A stretch of DNA of 64,000 bases from Eubacterium sp. MSJ-33 (GCF_022174665.1 NZ_CP076562.1:436001-500000), one strand, 5' to 3'. Positions 5,890-14,784 are shown, numbered from the stretch's first letter. Translations and numbers: made by a program. Notes: generated from the sequence alone by a model not told the origin.

Positions 5890-8330
5890 AGACAATAAGC
5901 AGGATTGCATATAGCAATGACAAAAAGAACAAGACAAGAAGTATACTGATTATGATGTCCATATGTCTGACTACGATGCTGCTTGTGATTATCAGTACTG
6001 TGGGAAATGGAATGATCCGCTTACAGAAAAGTCAGGCGGCAGGCTCATATGGAAGCAACTATGGTTTGTTTGTCGCAGCAGACGGATCGCAGTTAAAAGA
6101 AGTAAACCGCCGTGCGGAAATAGATGCTACAGGCACTATGTGCACCGAAGGTATCATAAAAGGCAACGAAAACGGTGGTTTTGTCTGCATGGATGAGACT
6201 GCAAGAAAAATGCTTCCCTATAATAAGGAATATGAGTTAAAGGAAGGAACGTATCCGGTGGGAACGCAGGAAATTGCGGCAGGAAGAGCATTTTTCCGTG
6301 CAATGGGATATGCTGATGTAAAGGTCGGAGATACGGTTACACTGGATTACCGCGCAGGGATGCGGTCAGAATATAAGCCGGAAGAATTTGTTGTTAGTGG
6401 AATCCTATATGATCGGGATGAGTATACCATCGAGGCATCTTATGTTGCTTTCGGGTCACAGGAGTTTTATGATGAGCACGTCGCAGAGAATGACAGGCAG
6501 TATAATATTTATTTTACTTTAAATGATTCTGCAAATGTATCTATGAATAATATTGATTCGGTTATAAAGCAGATTGCAACAGCTTGTGGGATCGAAGAAA
6601 AAAACGTTATAGTCAATGATCTCTATTTGCAATGGGTCTTGCAGCCGAGTTATGAAACGATTGCGGTATGTGGAATGCTGATTCTTGCAATTGTACTTTT
6701 CTCTGTTGTGGTCATTTATAATATTTTTCAGGTCGGTATTGCCAACAAGATACAGGAGTATGGAAAAATCAAGGCTCTGGGAGCGACAAAAAAGCAGATG
6801 AAACAACTGATCTTCAGAGAGGGCATTTTTTTGACAATTTCTTCAATACCGGTTGGATTGCTTTTTGGCTTTCTGATTGCAAAATGCGGTTTTAACTGGC
6901 TGGTAGAACAGGGAAACCTTGTATCAACCGAAACTGGCTCTATGGAAGTCCAAAATCAGCAGGTGCCACTGTTTTCCCTGCCTGTTATGCTTCTATGTAT
7001 TTTCGTATCATTTCTTACCGTTGCTTTGGCTCTGCGCAAACCCATGAAAATTGTTTCCCGGATTTCACCCATCGAAGCGACACGGTATCTTGACGGCTCC
7101 AAAACGCAAAAACAGGGCAGACGAAAAGGCAGAAAAGATGTCACCGTTTTCTCCATGGCAATGGCAAATGTGACAGGCAATCCGAAAAGAACCATTGATA
7201 CCATTCTTACGATGGGGCTTTCCTGTGTATTGTTTGTAATTATCTCTAATTATGTTGGGAATATTGACACGGAGCATGAAGCACGTCTTTCCGTTAATCA
7301 TGGACAATTTGAACTGCAGCTTGACTATTCTGCTGAGTATGATGAAAGATATCCGGAGAATAATCTGGATACGATTCTGACGGATGATCCATTGAATGAT
7401 TCGCTGATTGAAGAAATCAAAAGCATTCCGGGAGTAACAGATGTCATGACGAGAGAGATTGTCTCTGTAAATCTGAACGGAACAAGATTTCCGGCTACTA
7501 TTGTGAGTAAAAAGGATTTTGATTTTATGTGTCAAGAAGGGGATATTGGCTCTATGGACTATGATCATGCAGTAAAGAATGGTGATATTTTCTTTGGTTG
7601 GTCGACGTGGATGGAACAAGATGGATATGCTCCGGGTGAATCCATTGCATTTGACTTTGAGAATGGAAGTGGAACCTATACCTATCAGGGAAAGATTGCA
7701 GGATCCTTTGTAAGTGCGGACACTTATCTTGTCATTCCGGAAGGCGTATACCGTTCCATGAATCCGAGAGGAACAGCCTATGGCTATCTGTGGGTGGACT
7801 GTGATAAAAAAGATGTGGCATCTGTGGAGCAAAATCTGAATACATTGATTTCTAATACTTCGCATATAAAAATGGATACTTATCATGCGCAGTTACAATC
7901 TGCCGAATTTGCGAGCAGCATGATGAAGCTTGGCTGTTATCTGTTTATGGCTATTGTAGGACTCATCGGGTTTATGAATATGGCGAATACCATGATCATG
8001 AATATTACGACAAAAAAGCAGGAATATGGTATATTACAGGCTGTGGGTATGACAAATAAACAATTAAATTTATGCCTGCAGTTACAGGGACTGATTTTTT
8101 CGGTTGGCACCATATGTGTAGCTTTGATTATTGGTCTGCCGCTCGGCTATGCACTTTTTTCCTATGCAAAACATATGGGAATATTTGGAATAAATATCTA
8201 TCATGTTCCAATCGTACCAATTTTTATTATGATTTTTTTGGTTGGTCTGTTGCAGATTGTACTTTCCTGCGTTTTAAGCAGTAATCTGAAAAAGGAAACG
8301 CTGGTTGAAAGAATAAGGTATCAGGGATAG
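5886..8330 (+). CDS. ABC transporter permease, double FtsX-domain
   Basis: An 814-residue permease with about eight membrane helices (near 19-40, 257-280, 312-332, 362-383, 440-459, 681-702, 735-758, 776-797). It has two large extracytoplasmic regions (about 41-256 and 460-680). Each half is one helix, an external domain, then three helices carrying FtsX motifs. The tandem MacB-like layout differs from the ten-helix BceB permease, so the system is related in arrangement rather than a strict BceAB. It starts within the ATPase stop codon (ATGA), implying translational coupling. Substrate unknown; envelope-active peptides or lipids are the usual clients. Confidence 0.9.
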   Translation: MKTISRIAYSNDKKNKTRSILIMMSICLTTMLLVIISTVGNGMIRLQKSQAAGSYGSNYGLFVAADGSQLKEVNRRAEIDATGTMCTEGIIKGNENGGFVCMDETARKMLPYNKEYELKEGTYPVGTQEIAAGRAFFRAMGYADVKVGDTVTLDYRAGMRSEYKPEEFVVSGILYDRDEYTIEASYVAFGSQEFYDEHVAENDRQYNIYFTLNDSANVSMNNIDSVIKQIATACGIEEKNVIVNDLYLQWVLQPSYETIAVCGMLILAIVLFSVVVIYNIFQVGIANKIQEYGKIKALGATKKQMKQLIFREGIFLTISSIPVGLLFGFLIAKCGFNWLVEQGNLVSTETGSMEVQNQQVPLFSLPVMLLCIFVSFLTVALALRKPMKIVSRISPIEATRYLDGSKTQKQGRRKGRKDVTVFSMAMANVTGNPKRTIDTILTMGLSCVLFVIISNYVGNIDTEHEARLSVNHGQFELQLDYSAEYDERYPENNLDTILTDDPLNDSLIEEIKSIPGVTDVMTREIVSVNLNGTRFPATIVSKKDFDFMCQEGDIGSMDYDHAVKNGDIFFGWSTWMEQDGYAPGESIAFDFENGSGTYTYQGKIAGSFVSADTYLVIPEGVYRSMNPRGTAYGYLWVDCDKKDVASVEQNLNTLISNTSHIKMDTYHAQLQSAEFASSMMKLGCYLFMAIVGLIGFMNMANTMIMNITTKKQEYGILQAVGMTNKQLNLCLQLQGLIFSVGTICVALIIGLPLGYALFSYAKHMGIFGINIYHVPIVPIFIMIFLVGLLQIVLSCVLSSNLKKETLVERIRYQG

Positions 8331-8336
8331 CAAGTA

Positions 8337-8379
8337 ACCAAGCTGTCACTCGGGCAATGAGTGACAGCTTGGTTTTTTT
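8337..8379 (+). terminator. Rho-independent terminator after ABC permease
   Basis: A 15-bp perfect stem (arms 8337-8351 and 8359-8373, loop GGGCAAT) is followed by a run of seven Ts. It ends the transporter unit a few bases after the TAG. Confidence 0.95.
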
Positions 8380-8580
8380 CTGCTTTCCAGCAGTCAATGT
8401 GTCGCATGTAGACAGCAATTGTATAAAGATCAATCATCAGTTACAAAATCAGAAGCATTTCAATTAGTTCACCATGTCACTTTTATTTTGTGTTATACTG
8501 TTTTATATAATTTTTTTGGCCTCCGTTGCCGTCTCGGTTGGCACAGAAACAAATGGAAGAATTATTTGATGAATGAGTAT
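8380..8580. other. AT-rich spacer without a gene
   Basis: Between the transporter terminator and the second GNAT-tail copy I see only short, unconvincing frames. A TATAAT at 8506-8511 lacks a good -35 box at the right distance, so no promoter is called. Confidence 0.5.
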
Positions 8581-8716
8581 GATACAGAAATACAAGTCGT
8601 TATAGGGTTAAACGATGAATATCCTTTATAAGAGAGAAGAATTTGAGATTCAGCATAGTGGCTTAGATGAAGCTGCCAGAGAAAAAGATTATGTAATGAC
8701 ATGGCAACACAAATAG
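8581..8716 (+). pseudogene. GNAT acetyltransferase tail, duplicated remnant
   Basis: This is the second copy of the 137-base repeat at 2919-3055. It carries the same join between GLNDEY and the KRE-FEIQHSG C-terminus, and ends with TAG at 8714-8716. No N-terminal half of the gene is present here. Because both copies share the deletion, the deletion came before the duplication. The remnant lies directly upstream of the hydrolase gene's ribosome site. Confidence 0.7.
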
Positions 8717-8743
8717 AAATTCTAGTTTGAAGGAGGATAATAT

Positions 8744-9370
8744 ATGAAGTATCTATATTTGCATGGACTAGGTCAAAATCCAGACAGTTGGAATAGGGCA
8801 ATAAAAGAAACGAAAGTATCGGGAAGTAGTGTCAGGCTGAGTTTATCAGAGATGTTAGAAGGGAAATCTGCTACATATAAGGAGTTATATTCAGCATTCT
8901 CAGGAGAATGCGACAAGGAGAACGATGGACTTGTCTTATGTGGGCTTTCTCTGGGAGCTGTTTTGGCACTTAATTATGCGATTGACCACCCAGATAAAGT
9001 AAAGGCGCTCGTATTAATTGCAGCACAATATAAAATGCCAAAAAAATTATTGAAAGTTCAGAATATGTTGTTTCATCTTATGCCGAATTCGGCATTCAAT
9101 AAAATGGGGTTTAAAAAAGCAGATGTTATCAGCCTATGCGGCACGATGGCTGAATTAGATTTCAGTGACTCGCTGCATAAAGTGTCTTGTCCTGTATTGA
9201 TCGTTTGTGGAGAGAAGGACAAGGCAAACAAAAAAACTTCAAAAGAACTTTGCCATTATTTGAACAATTCTTACTTCCATGAACTTATGAAAACAGGTCA
9301 TGAAGCAAATATAGAAGCTCCGGAAGAGTTGGCAATCGTGTTGCAGAGGTTTTATGCTGGTATAAGATAA
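8744..9370 (+). CDS. Alpha/beta-fold hydrolase, small
   Basis: A 208-residue protein with an alpha/beta-hydrolase core. An early HGLGQNPDSW strand-loop supplies the oxyanion hole, the nucleophile elbow GLSLG gives Ser69, and CGEKDKAN and TGHEAN supply Asp159 and His186. It has no signal peptide, so it acts in the cytoplasm. A strong GAAGGAGG site precedes the ATG. The size and short cap suggest an esterase or thioesterase-like enzyme; the substrate cannot be read. Downstream genes have different functions and a related leader sequence, as if genes were inserted one by one. Confidence 0.85.
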   Translation: MKYLYLHGLGQNPDSWNRAIKETKVSGSSVRLSLSEMLEGKSATYKELYSAFSGECDKENDGLVLCGLSLGAVLALNYAIDHPDKVKALVLIAAQYKMPKKLLKVQNMLFHLMPNSAFNKMGFKKADVISLCGTMAELDFSDSLHKVSCPVLIVCGEKDKANKKTSKELCHYLNNSYFHELMKTGHEANIEAPEELAIVLQRFYAGIR

Positions 9371-9402
9371 ATTCTTATTTTCATAGCGATGGAGGGGATA
9401 AT

Positions 9403-10059
9403 TTGAAAAAAATATTTAAAGCAATAAGGGATAAAGATTTTGATTTGGTAAGAACTTTAATTGAAAACAAAGAAGAACTGGTTAACTGCGTGGCGAAGCA
9501 GCCACCTAAAAAAGATGATGGACAATCACCTTTGCAGGTTGCACTAAAAACAGGTGCATTAGATATAGCGGAATATTTGATTGATTGTGGAGCCGATTTG
9601 AATTATATGGAAGATGAGTCTTGTTGTAATGAGTGGAGAACTCCGGTGATACACGATGCAATTAATGCAGCTGTAATGAAATGCAGATGGAATACAAACG
9701 ACAAAATCAGAGGATTTATAGAATATTCAACTGAGAAAGAGGCTAGGAAAGCATATGAAATTTTGGAGAAAATGCTGAAGCTGGGCGCAGATGTTAATAA
9801 GCTAGATTCCTACGGAAACTCGGGAATTTGGAGATTTTGTTTGCAAGCAAATCAAATATTACCAACTTTTAATTATTCTACGAATTCTGAAAGTGATGAT
9901 AGAATTTTTACAAAAGAGTTAGAAAATGATTTGTTGAATGTCCTTAACCTTTTGTGTAAATATGGGGCAGATATAAGCTATGTATCACCCAATACAAAGC
10001 GTACTGTTAGAGATTTTTATTTAGGCGGTTCGTTGTCAAAATTACTAAGTCAAATTTAA
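9403..10059 (+). CDS. Ankyrin-repeat protein, immunity-like
   Basis: A cytoplasmic 218-residue protein starting with TTG at 9403 behind GGAGGGG. The N-terminus has an ankyrin helix pair (IFKAIRDKDFDLVRTLIENK), then clear ankyrin units with the PLQVALKTGALDIAEYLIDCGADLN pattern (about 45-70), a second near 120-140 (MLKLGADVNKLDSYGN), and a degenerate one near the C-terminus (LLCKYGADISYV). Ankyrin proteins mediate protein-protein contacts; in Firmicutes they are often found as immunity proteins next to polymorphic toxins. No toxin gene lies nearby, so an orphan immunity role is inference only. Confidence 0.8.
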   Translation: MKKIFKAIRDKDFDLVRTLIENKEELVNCVAKQPPKKDDGQSPLQVALKTGALDIAEYLIDCGADLNYMEDESCCNEWRTPVIHDAINAAVMKCRWNTNDKIRGFIEYSTEKEARKAYEILEKMLKLGADVNKLDSYGNSGIWRFCLQANQILPTFNYSTNSESDDRIFTKELENDLLNVLNLLCKYGADISYVSPNTKRTVRDFYLGGSLSKLLSQI

Positions 10060-10097
10060 TTGAAAATTCTTATTTTCAGTGCGAAGGAGAATATATA

Positions 10098-10568
10098 TTG
10101 AGAGTTATATCTAAAGATGAAGAAAAAATCTTATGGGATAAATTAAATAATGAATTTAAGTTCAAGCCGGGAACAGACATCATTGGTGAATGGATTATAA
10201 TACCAGGCGATACAAAAAAATATCATAAAGCAATTCCTTGGAATGAAGAACAAGAGAACATAATTAATTCTATTTTGAAGGAACTGGGACTAGAAAAAAT
10301 GTATGCCCTAGATTGGAATCATGATTGTTTTGAATTTTCACCTATGGAAGATATTTCAATGAATTATAACTACTATGATTCTGATAGACAATGTCAAGTG
10401 TATTTTCCGACATATTATCCAGATGGAGACTATTATTTTTTCTTTGATGGCACATGGAATTATGGAATCTTCGGTCATCCTTGGCGAAATGAAATTATAA
10501 TAATGGGAAAAGAACTGATTAAAAGGTTTGAAAAGAACAAGGAAAAGCTAGGACTTGAACTATATTAG
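10098..10568 (+). CDS. DUF2716-like protein
   Basis: A 156-residue soluble protein starting with TTG at 10098 after GAAGGAG. The C-terminal half has the aromatic pattern FPTYYPDGDYYFFFDGTWN followed by GIFGHPWRNEI, which I recognise as the DUF2716 signature; this is from memory, not a search. DUF2716 proteins are small, of unknown function and often sit in arrays of immunity-type genes. The leader upstream repeats part of the leader upstream of the ankyrin gene, including AATTCTTATTTTCA, which supports modular assembly. Confidence 0.65.
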   Translation: MRVISKDEEKILWDKLNNEFKFKPGTDIIGEWIIIPGDTKKYHKAIPWNEEQENIINSILKELGLEKMYALDWNHDCFEFSPMEDISMNYNYYDSDRQCQVYFPTYYPDGDYYFFFDGTWNYGIFGHPWRNEIIIMGKELIKRFEKNKEKLGLELY

Positions 10569-10631
10569 GAGCTTGCGTGCACATTGGAGGTTGAAGAGTC
10601 AGACATTTTAAAATACGAGGAGAAAATATAG

Positions 10632-11375
10632 ATGAATGAAGAAAAAGTAAAAAAATATTCAAAGGATGGAATGATTTGTTGTGGGATTATTACAATTATA
10701 AGCATTGTAGGATTTATTTTCATAACAATATTTGATCGCAACATTTCAGATATTGCTGTGTTTGGTGGACTCTTTGTATTATTAATTATTACATGTGTAT
10801 TTGGATTCGTGAAATTTTATAAACAATTTAATAATCCGAATAATAAAAAAGTTAATAACAATGCAAAAACTTATAGAGGTTATTTGTACAATTCAGAATG
10901 GAATTGGGATATTGCAGAGGCAAATTATCGCATACAGTATAATAAAAAAGATACAGATATAAATGAAAAAGATGAGGAGATAATATGGAAATATTGTTGC
11001 ACTGAAATTGCTTTTTATCTTGCTTGGCTTGTAGAAAATGAATTTTTAACTTTAGATCCAGTCATAAATGAAACCATAGAAAAGGTTAAAAAAAGACAAA
11101 CAATGCCAGATGATTTATTTGAATGTATTGATTTGAAACTATCAGAAGAGGATGTTAGTGATAAAATATTGCCATTTATAGACTACTGTTTAAATGATGG
11201 ATTTGAAAGTATTGATAATTTTTATAATAAAGTGTCGCAAAAATATGCAAATGTTTTTGCAGACAAGTATGGTGTAAGAGATAGTAGAAGATGTGGATTT
11301 ACATTTAAATGGGATGATTATGACGAATTTAAGAAAATTTTAGATAAAGAATATAAAGATTATTTAAGTGTATAA
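10632..11375 (+). CDS. Small membrane protein, immunity-like, unknown
   Basis: A 247-residue protein. Two adjacent membrane helices (about 14-34 and 41-60) are followed by a Lys/Asn-rich linker and a cytoplasmic domain of about 165 residues containing YNSEWNWDIAEANY and CTEIAFYLAWLVENEFL. The SxEWxW plus FxAW pattern resembles small DUF7832-type domains of immunity-gene arrays, but I am not certain of that family. GAGGAG precedes the ATG. Codon use is strongly AT-rich, like the two genes before it. No enzyme motif is visible. Confidence 0.65.
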   Translation: MNEEKVKKYSKDGMICCGIITIISIVGFIFITIFDRNISDIAVFGGLFVLLIITCVFGFVKFYKQFNNPNNKKVNNNAKTYRGYLYNSEWNWDIAEANYRIQYNKKDTDINEKDEEIIWKYCCTEIAFYLAWLVENEFLTLDPVINETIEKVKKRQTMPDDLFECIDLKLSEEDVSDKILPFIDYCLNDGFESIDNFYNKVSQKYANVFADKYGVRDSRRCGFTFKWDDYDEFKKILDKEYKDYLSV

Positions 11376-11495
11376 CCAGTATTATGAGCAAATTGTAATT
11401 CGGAAACTTGAAAAATTGAAGTTTTTAGGGCTAAAGCCAATATAAATAATACTAGACAGATTTGTCCAATAGCGTAAATACGGCATTTTCTCGCT

Positions 11496-11524
11496 TTGTG
11501 TCGTGTTATGTTTAGTAGAATAAT
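11496..11524 (+). promoter_or_regulatory. Possible sigma-A promoter of the Xre gene
   Basis: TTGTGT (11496-11501), a 17-bp spacer and AATAAT (11519-11524) lie just upstream of the AAAGGAGG of the regulator gene. The match to consensus is moderate. Confidence 0.4.
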
Positions 11525-11554
11525 ATTACTCTGTCGATGAAAGGAGGAAACAGT

Positions 11555-12070
11555 ATGGATCAGAAAAAAATCGGAAGTTTCTTAAAAGAACTTAGGAAAG
11601 AAAAGGATATTACACAGGAACAGCTTGCCGAAAAGATAAATGTTTCAGGTCGAACGGTTTCTAGATGGGAAACAGGTTCTAATATGCCTGATATTAGTTT
11701 GTTGGCTGAATTGGCTGAATTTTATGATGTTAGTATACCTGAAATCATTGATGGAGAAAGGAAAAGCGAGAATATGAATGAAGAAGTAAAAGAAACAGTA
11801 TTGAAATTATCTGATTATACAGAGACAATTAATCAAAAAATTAAAGGAAGGTTATTTGTACTTACGGTTATTGCAATAATAGGAATGGTTGCATTTGTTA
11901 TTATTGAAGTAATGGGATTAGACACACCAGGAAGTATCTACGAAAGAGTTGCAAGTGCGGGACTTGGATTAGATTTTGGTGTATTAATTGTATTAGCCAT
12001 GTATCTTTCTGGATTTTTAGGAAAGATTAAGGCAAGACGAGAAATGAAACGAAAGTACAACTGTAAATAA
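11555..12070 (+). CDS. Xre-family regulator with C-terminal membrane anchor
   Basis: A 171-residue protein. The N-terminal HTH_3 domain (about 5-60; ITQEQLAEKINVSGRTVSRWE) binds DNA, and two C-terminal hydrophobic helices (about 100-121 and 138-158) probably anchor it in the membrane. The basic tail (KARREMKRKYNCK) fits a cytoplasmic end. Such membrane-bound Xre proteins are common in Clostridia, often as local regulators of accessory genes. The ATG at 11555 has AAAGGAGG upstream; the in-frame start at 11537 overlaps that site. Its targets are unknown; the neighbouring accessory genes are candidates. Confidence 0.85.
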   Translation: MDQKKIGSFLKELRKEKDITQEQLAEKINVSGRTVSRWETGSNMPDISLLAELAEFYDVSIPEIIDGERKSENMNEEVKETVLKLSDYTETINQKIKGRLFVLTVIAIIGMVAFVIIEVMGLDTPGSIYERVASAGLGLDFGVLIVLAMYLSGFLGKIKARREMKRKYNCK

Positions 12071-12132
12071 AAAATCTGATAGACCGTAAAATTCAAGTTT
12101 GCTGTACTGACGAGATATAGAAAACTACATAA

Positions 12133-12178
12133 GAATGATCAACAGGCAGGCGGTCTTATAGCGAGACTTCCTGCTTTT
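12133..12178 (+). terminator. Hairpin element copy 2, likely Xre terminator
   Basis: GCAGG (12146-12150) pairs with CCTGC (12170-12174), with an inner GTCT/AGAC pairing and TTTT after the stem. It lies about 65 bases after the Xre stop. Its first 36 bases match 2451-2486 (31 of 36), so the same element sits near both edges of the accessory stretch. Confidence 0.6.
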
Positions 12179-12277
12179 ATATTGTATAAATATGATTTCT
12201 TTTGCTGTAGCAAATATTAGTAATCATCAAAAATCCCCCCAATAACAAGTAGAGGTATAGCAAGGAATTGGGTGAAA

Positions 12278-12442
12278 ATGACAAATAAGAAAAAATCACC
12301 CAACAAAATGGAAGAAAGTACAAAAAATGATGGGGAAATTATCGAAATATGCAAAAAATCCCCAATGACAGACAAATATGTAAGGAATGATTTGGGGGAA
12401 TATTTGAATTATTCGAAAATTCCCCAATATTGGAAACTGTGA
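12278..12442 (+). CDS. Possible small ORF, 54 residues
   Basis: A Lys-rich 54-residue frame (starts MTNKKKSPNKMEES, ends YSKIPQYWKL). It has no strong ribosome site, only GGTG close to the ATG. Its stop overlaps a GTG (12439) opening a second short frame. No family recognised; it may be the relic of a longer gene split by frameshifts. Confidence 0.25.
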   Translation: MTNKKKSPNKMEESTKNDGEIIEICKKSPMTDKYVRNDLGEYLNYSKIPQYWKL

Positions 12443-12555
12443 AAATCCTGTGGCAAGATAAAGCTGTTAATAAGAAAGAATTCCCAGAAGAATGTGCTAG
12501 AGAACGTGAAATAATGGGGCAGGATTTCATAAAGTGGATAGAAGAAGTGTGGTGA
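12439..12555 (+). pseudogene. Short coding remnant, unrecognised
   Basis: A frame of 38 residues from GTG 12439 (VKILWQDKAVNKKEF ... FIKWIEEVW) overlaps the previous stop. The same frame stays open about 50 bases upstream without a start, and the composition looks coding. Probably the end of a degraded gene; no identity can be given. Confidence 0.3.
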
Positions 12556-12675
12556 AAATGGGGCAGAAGATGGAACAAAAAATGGGACAGAAAAGAATTT
12601 AACCTTGCACCTCCAACGAAAATAGTGTATAGTTTGCTTGTTTTGAATACTAGAAAAGTATTGGAGGAATGGGAA

Positions 12676-14730
12676 ATGGCAAAAAATCTGGTAATTGTCG
12701 AGTCACCGGCAAAGGCAAAGACAATTAAAAAATTCCTGGGTGCATCCTATGATGTTATCGCATCGAACGGACATGTACGGGATATGCCGAAAAGCCAGAT
12801 GGGTATTGATATTGAACATGATTACGAACCGCATTACATCACAATTCGGGGGAAAGGTGAATTATTGGCGCAGCTTCGTAAGGCAGTCAAAAAAGCAGAT
12901 AAGATCTATCTCGCGACTGACCCTGACCGTGAAGGAGAAGCAATCTCGTATCATCTGATTGCAGCCCTGAAACTGGAAGGCAAAAATTATAAGAGAATCA
13001 CATTTAATGAGATTACCAAAAATGCAGTCAAATCTTCTATAAAAAATGCCAGGGAAATTGACATGGATCTGGTAGATGCACAGCAGGCATGACGTGTGCT
13101 TGACCGTCTGGTTGGCTATTCCATCAGCCCGCTTTTGTGGGAGAAGATCAAGAGAGGCTTGAGTGCCGGGCGTGTGCAGTCAGCCGCTTTGAAACTGATC
13201 TGTGACCGGGAAGATGAGATCAATGCATTTATTCCGGAAGAATACTGGAGCTTAGATGCGTATCTGTCAGCGAATCCGGCGTTAAAACCGGTGTGCTTTC
13301 ACTACGCGAAGGATAAAGTCAAAAAAGAAGAACTTGATCAGGTAAAGAAAGAAATCGACGGAAAGCCATTTACGGTTTCGGAGATAAAGGTAAGCGAGAA
13401 GACGAAGAAACAGCCGCTTCCGTTTACAACAAGTACGTTGCAGCAGGAAGCTGGAAAGAAGCTGAATTTCGCAACAAATAAGACGATGCGTATCGCACAG
13501 CAGTTGTATGAAGGTGTGGAGATCAAGGGCATGGGCTCGATCGGTCTGATTACATACCTGCGTACAGATTCGACACGAATCTCTGAGGAAGCGGACAAAA
13601 ATGCGAAGGAATACATCAAGCAGCAGTTTGGTGAGAACTATGTCGGTGAGGCGAAGGATGTAAAGACCGGCAAGAAAATCCAGGATGCGCATGAGGCGAT
13701 CCGACCAACGAATGTCGAACTGTCTCCTGTAAAATTAAAGGAGCAGCTTCCACGTGACCAGTTTCGCCTGTATCAGCTTATCTATAATCGGTTTCTGGCA
13801 AGCCGTATGGCACCGGCAGTCTACGAGAACAAGACCGTCTATGCCACGGCAGAAGGACATAAGTTTAAGGCTTCCACATCAAAGGTTGTGTTCGATGGAT
13901 TTATGTCGGTTTATTCCTTAGATGAAGAGAAGGAAGAAAAGACAAGACTGACCGGACTGGAGAAAGGTACAACACTTACCTGTGCAGAACTTGAGGAAAA
14001 GCAGCATTTCACACAGCCGCCTGCACATTATACAGAGGCACTTCTTGTAAAGACGATGGAAGAGCTTGGAATCGGGCGTCCATCTACGTATGCATCGACA
14101 ATCACAACGATTCTGAACCGGCGTTATGTAATCCGGGAGAACAAGAATCTGTATGTGACAGAGCTTGGTGCTGCAGTCAATAAGATGATGTCGGATGCAT
14201 TTCCGGAGATTGTTGATACGGAGTTTACAGCGAATATCGAGTCGCTTCTGGACAGCATTGAGGAAGGAAAATTAGAGTGGAAGGTTGTTATCCGGAATTT
14301 CTATCCGGATCTTGCAGAGTCTGTGGAGAAGGCAAAAGAATCTCTGGAATCTGTGAAGATTGCCGATGAGGTATCCGATGTGCCGTGTGACCAGTGCGGA
14401 CGTATGATGGTCATCAAATACGGTCCACATGGAAAGTTCCTTGCCTGCCCGGGATTCCCGGAGTGCCGGAACACGAAGACTTATTACGAAAAAATCGGCG
14501 TTGCCTGTCCGAAATGTGGCAAGGACATCATTCTCCGAAAGACGAAAAAAGGAAGACTCTACTACGGATGTATCGGTTATCCGGACTGTGATTTCATGTC
14601 ATGGTCGAAGCCATCGGACAAGAAATGTCCGAAATGCGGTGGCTACATGGTGGAGAAGGGCAATAAGCTTCTGTGTGCCTCCGAGACATGCGGATACACC
14701 TGTGAGCGCGAAAAAAATGAAAACGAGTAA
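12676..14730 (+). pseudogene. topA: DNA topoisomerase I, interrupted by in-frame TGA
   Basis: Type IA topoisomerase that relaxes negative supercoils. From ATG 12676 (GGAGG upstream) the frame is 685 codons. It has the Toprim domain ([23 protein letters not shown]), the catalytic Tyr294 in ITYLRTDSTR, and three C-terminal Cys4 zinc ribbons. Codon 139 (13090-13092) is TGA between DAQQA and RVLDRLVGY, where the family normally has two arginines (QQARR); a single C-to-T change of CGA explains it. The frame stays intact on both sides. The N-terminal fragment holds only Toprim, and a product restarted at GTG 13096 would lack it, so neither alone should be active. TGA is an ordinary stop in neighbouring genes. 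The gene is normally essential, so a sequencing error, readthrough (TGA followed by C is leaky) or a second copy should be considered. Confidence 0.85.
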
Positions 14731-14784
14731 ATATTTAGTGGTAGGAAAAGATTTTTGTTGAAGCATACCACAAAATATGGTAGG

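Noticed and set aside
7065..7886. 273-codon reverse-strand frame inside the ABC permease
   Set aside because: No ribosome site or recognisable domain, and it lies wholly within a clearly coding forward gene.
8478..8511. Promoter for the hydrolase gene at TATAAT 8506
   Set aside because: No acceptable -35 box at 16-18 bp, and the region is generally AT-rich.
12339..12578. Reverse-strand frame in the topA upstream gap
   Set aside because: No ribosome signal and composition unlike the neighbours; the forward remnants explain the open frame better.
13090..13092. TGA as a recoded amino acid or selenocysteine in topA
   Set aside because: TGA ends many neighbouring genes (fliF, flhF, cheC), no SECIS-like hairpin is evident, and the family has Arg at this place.
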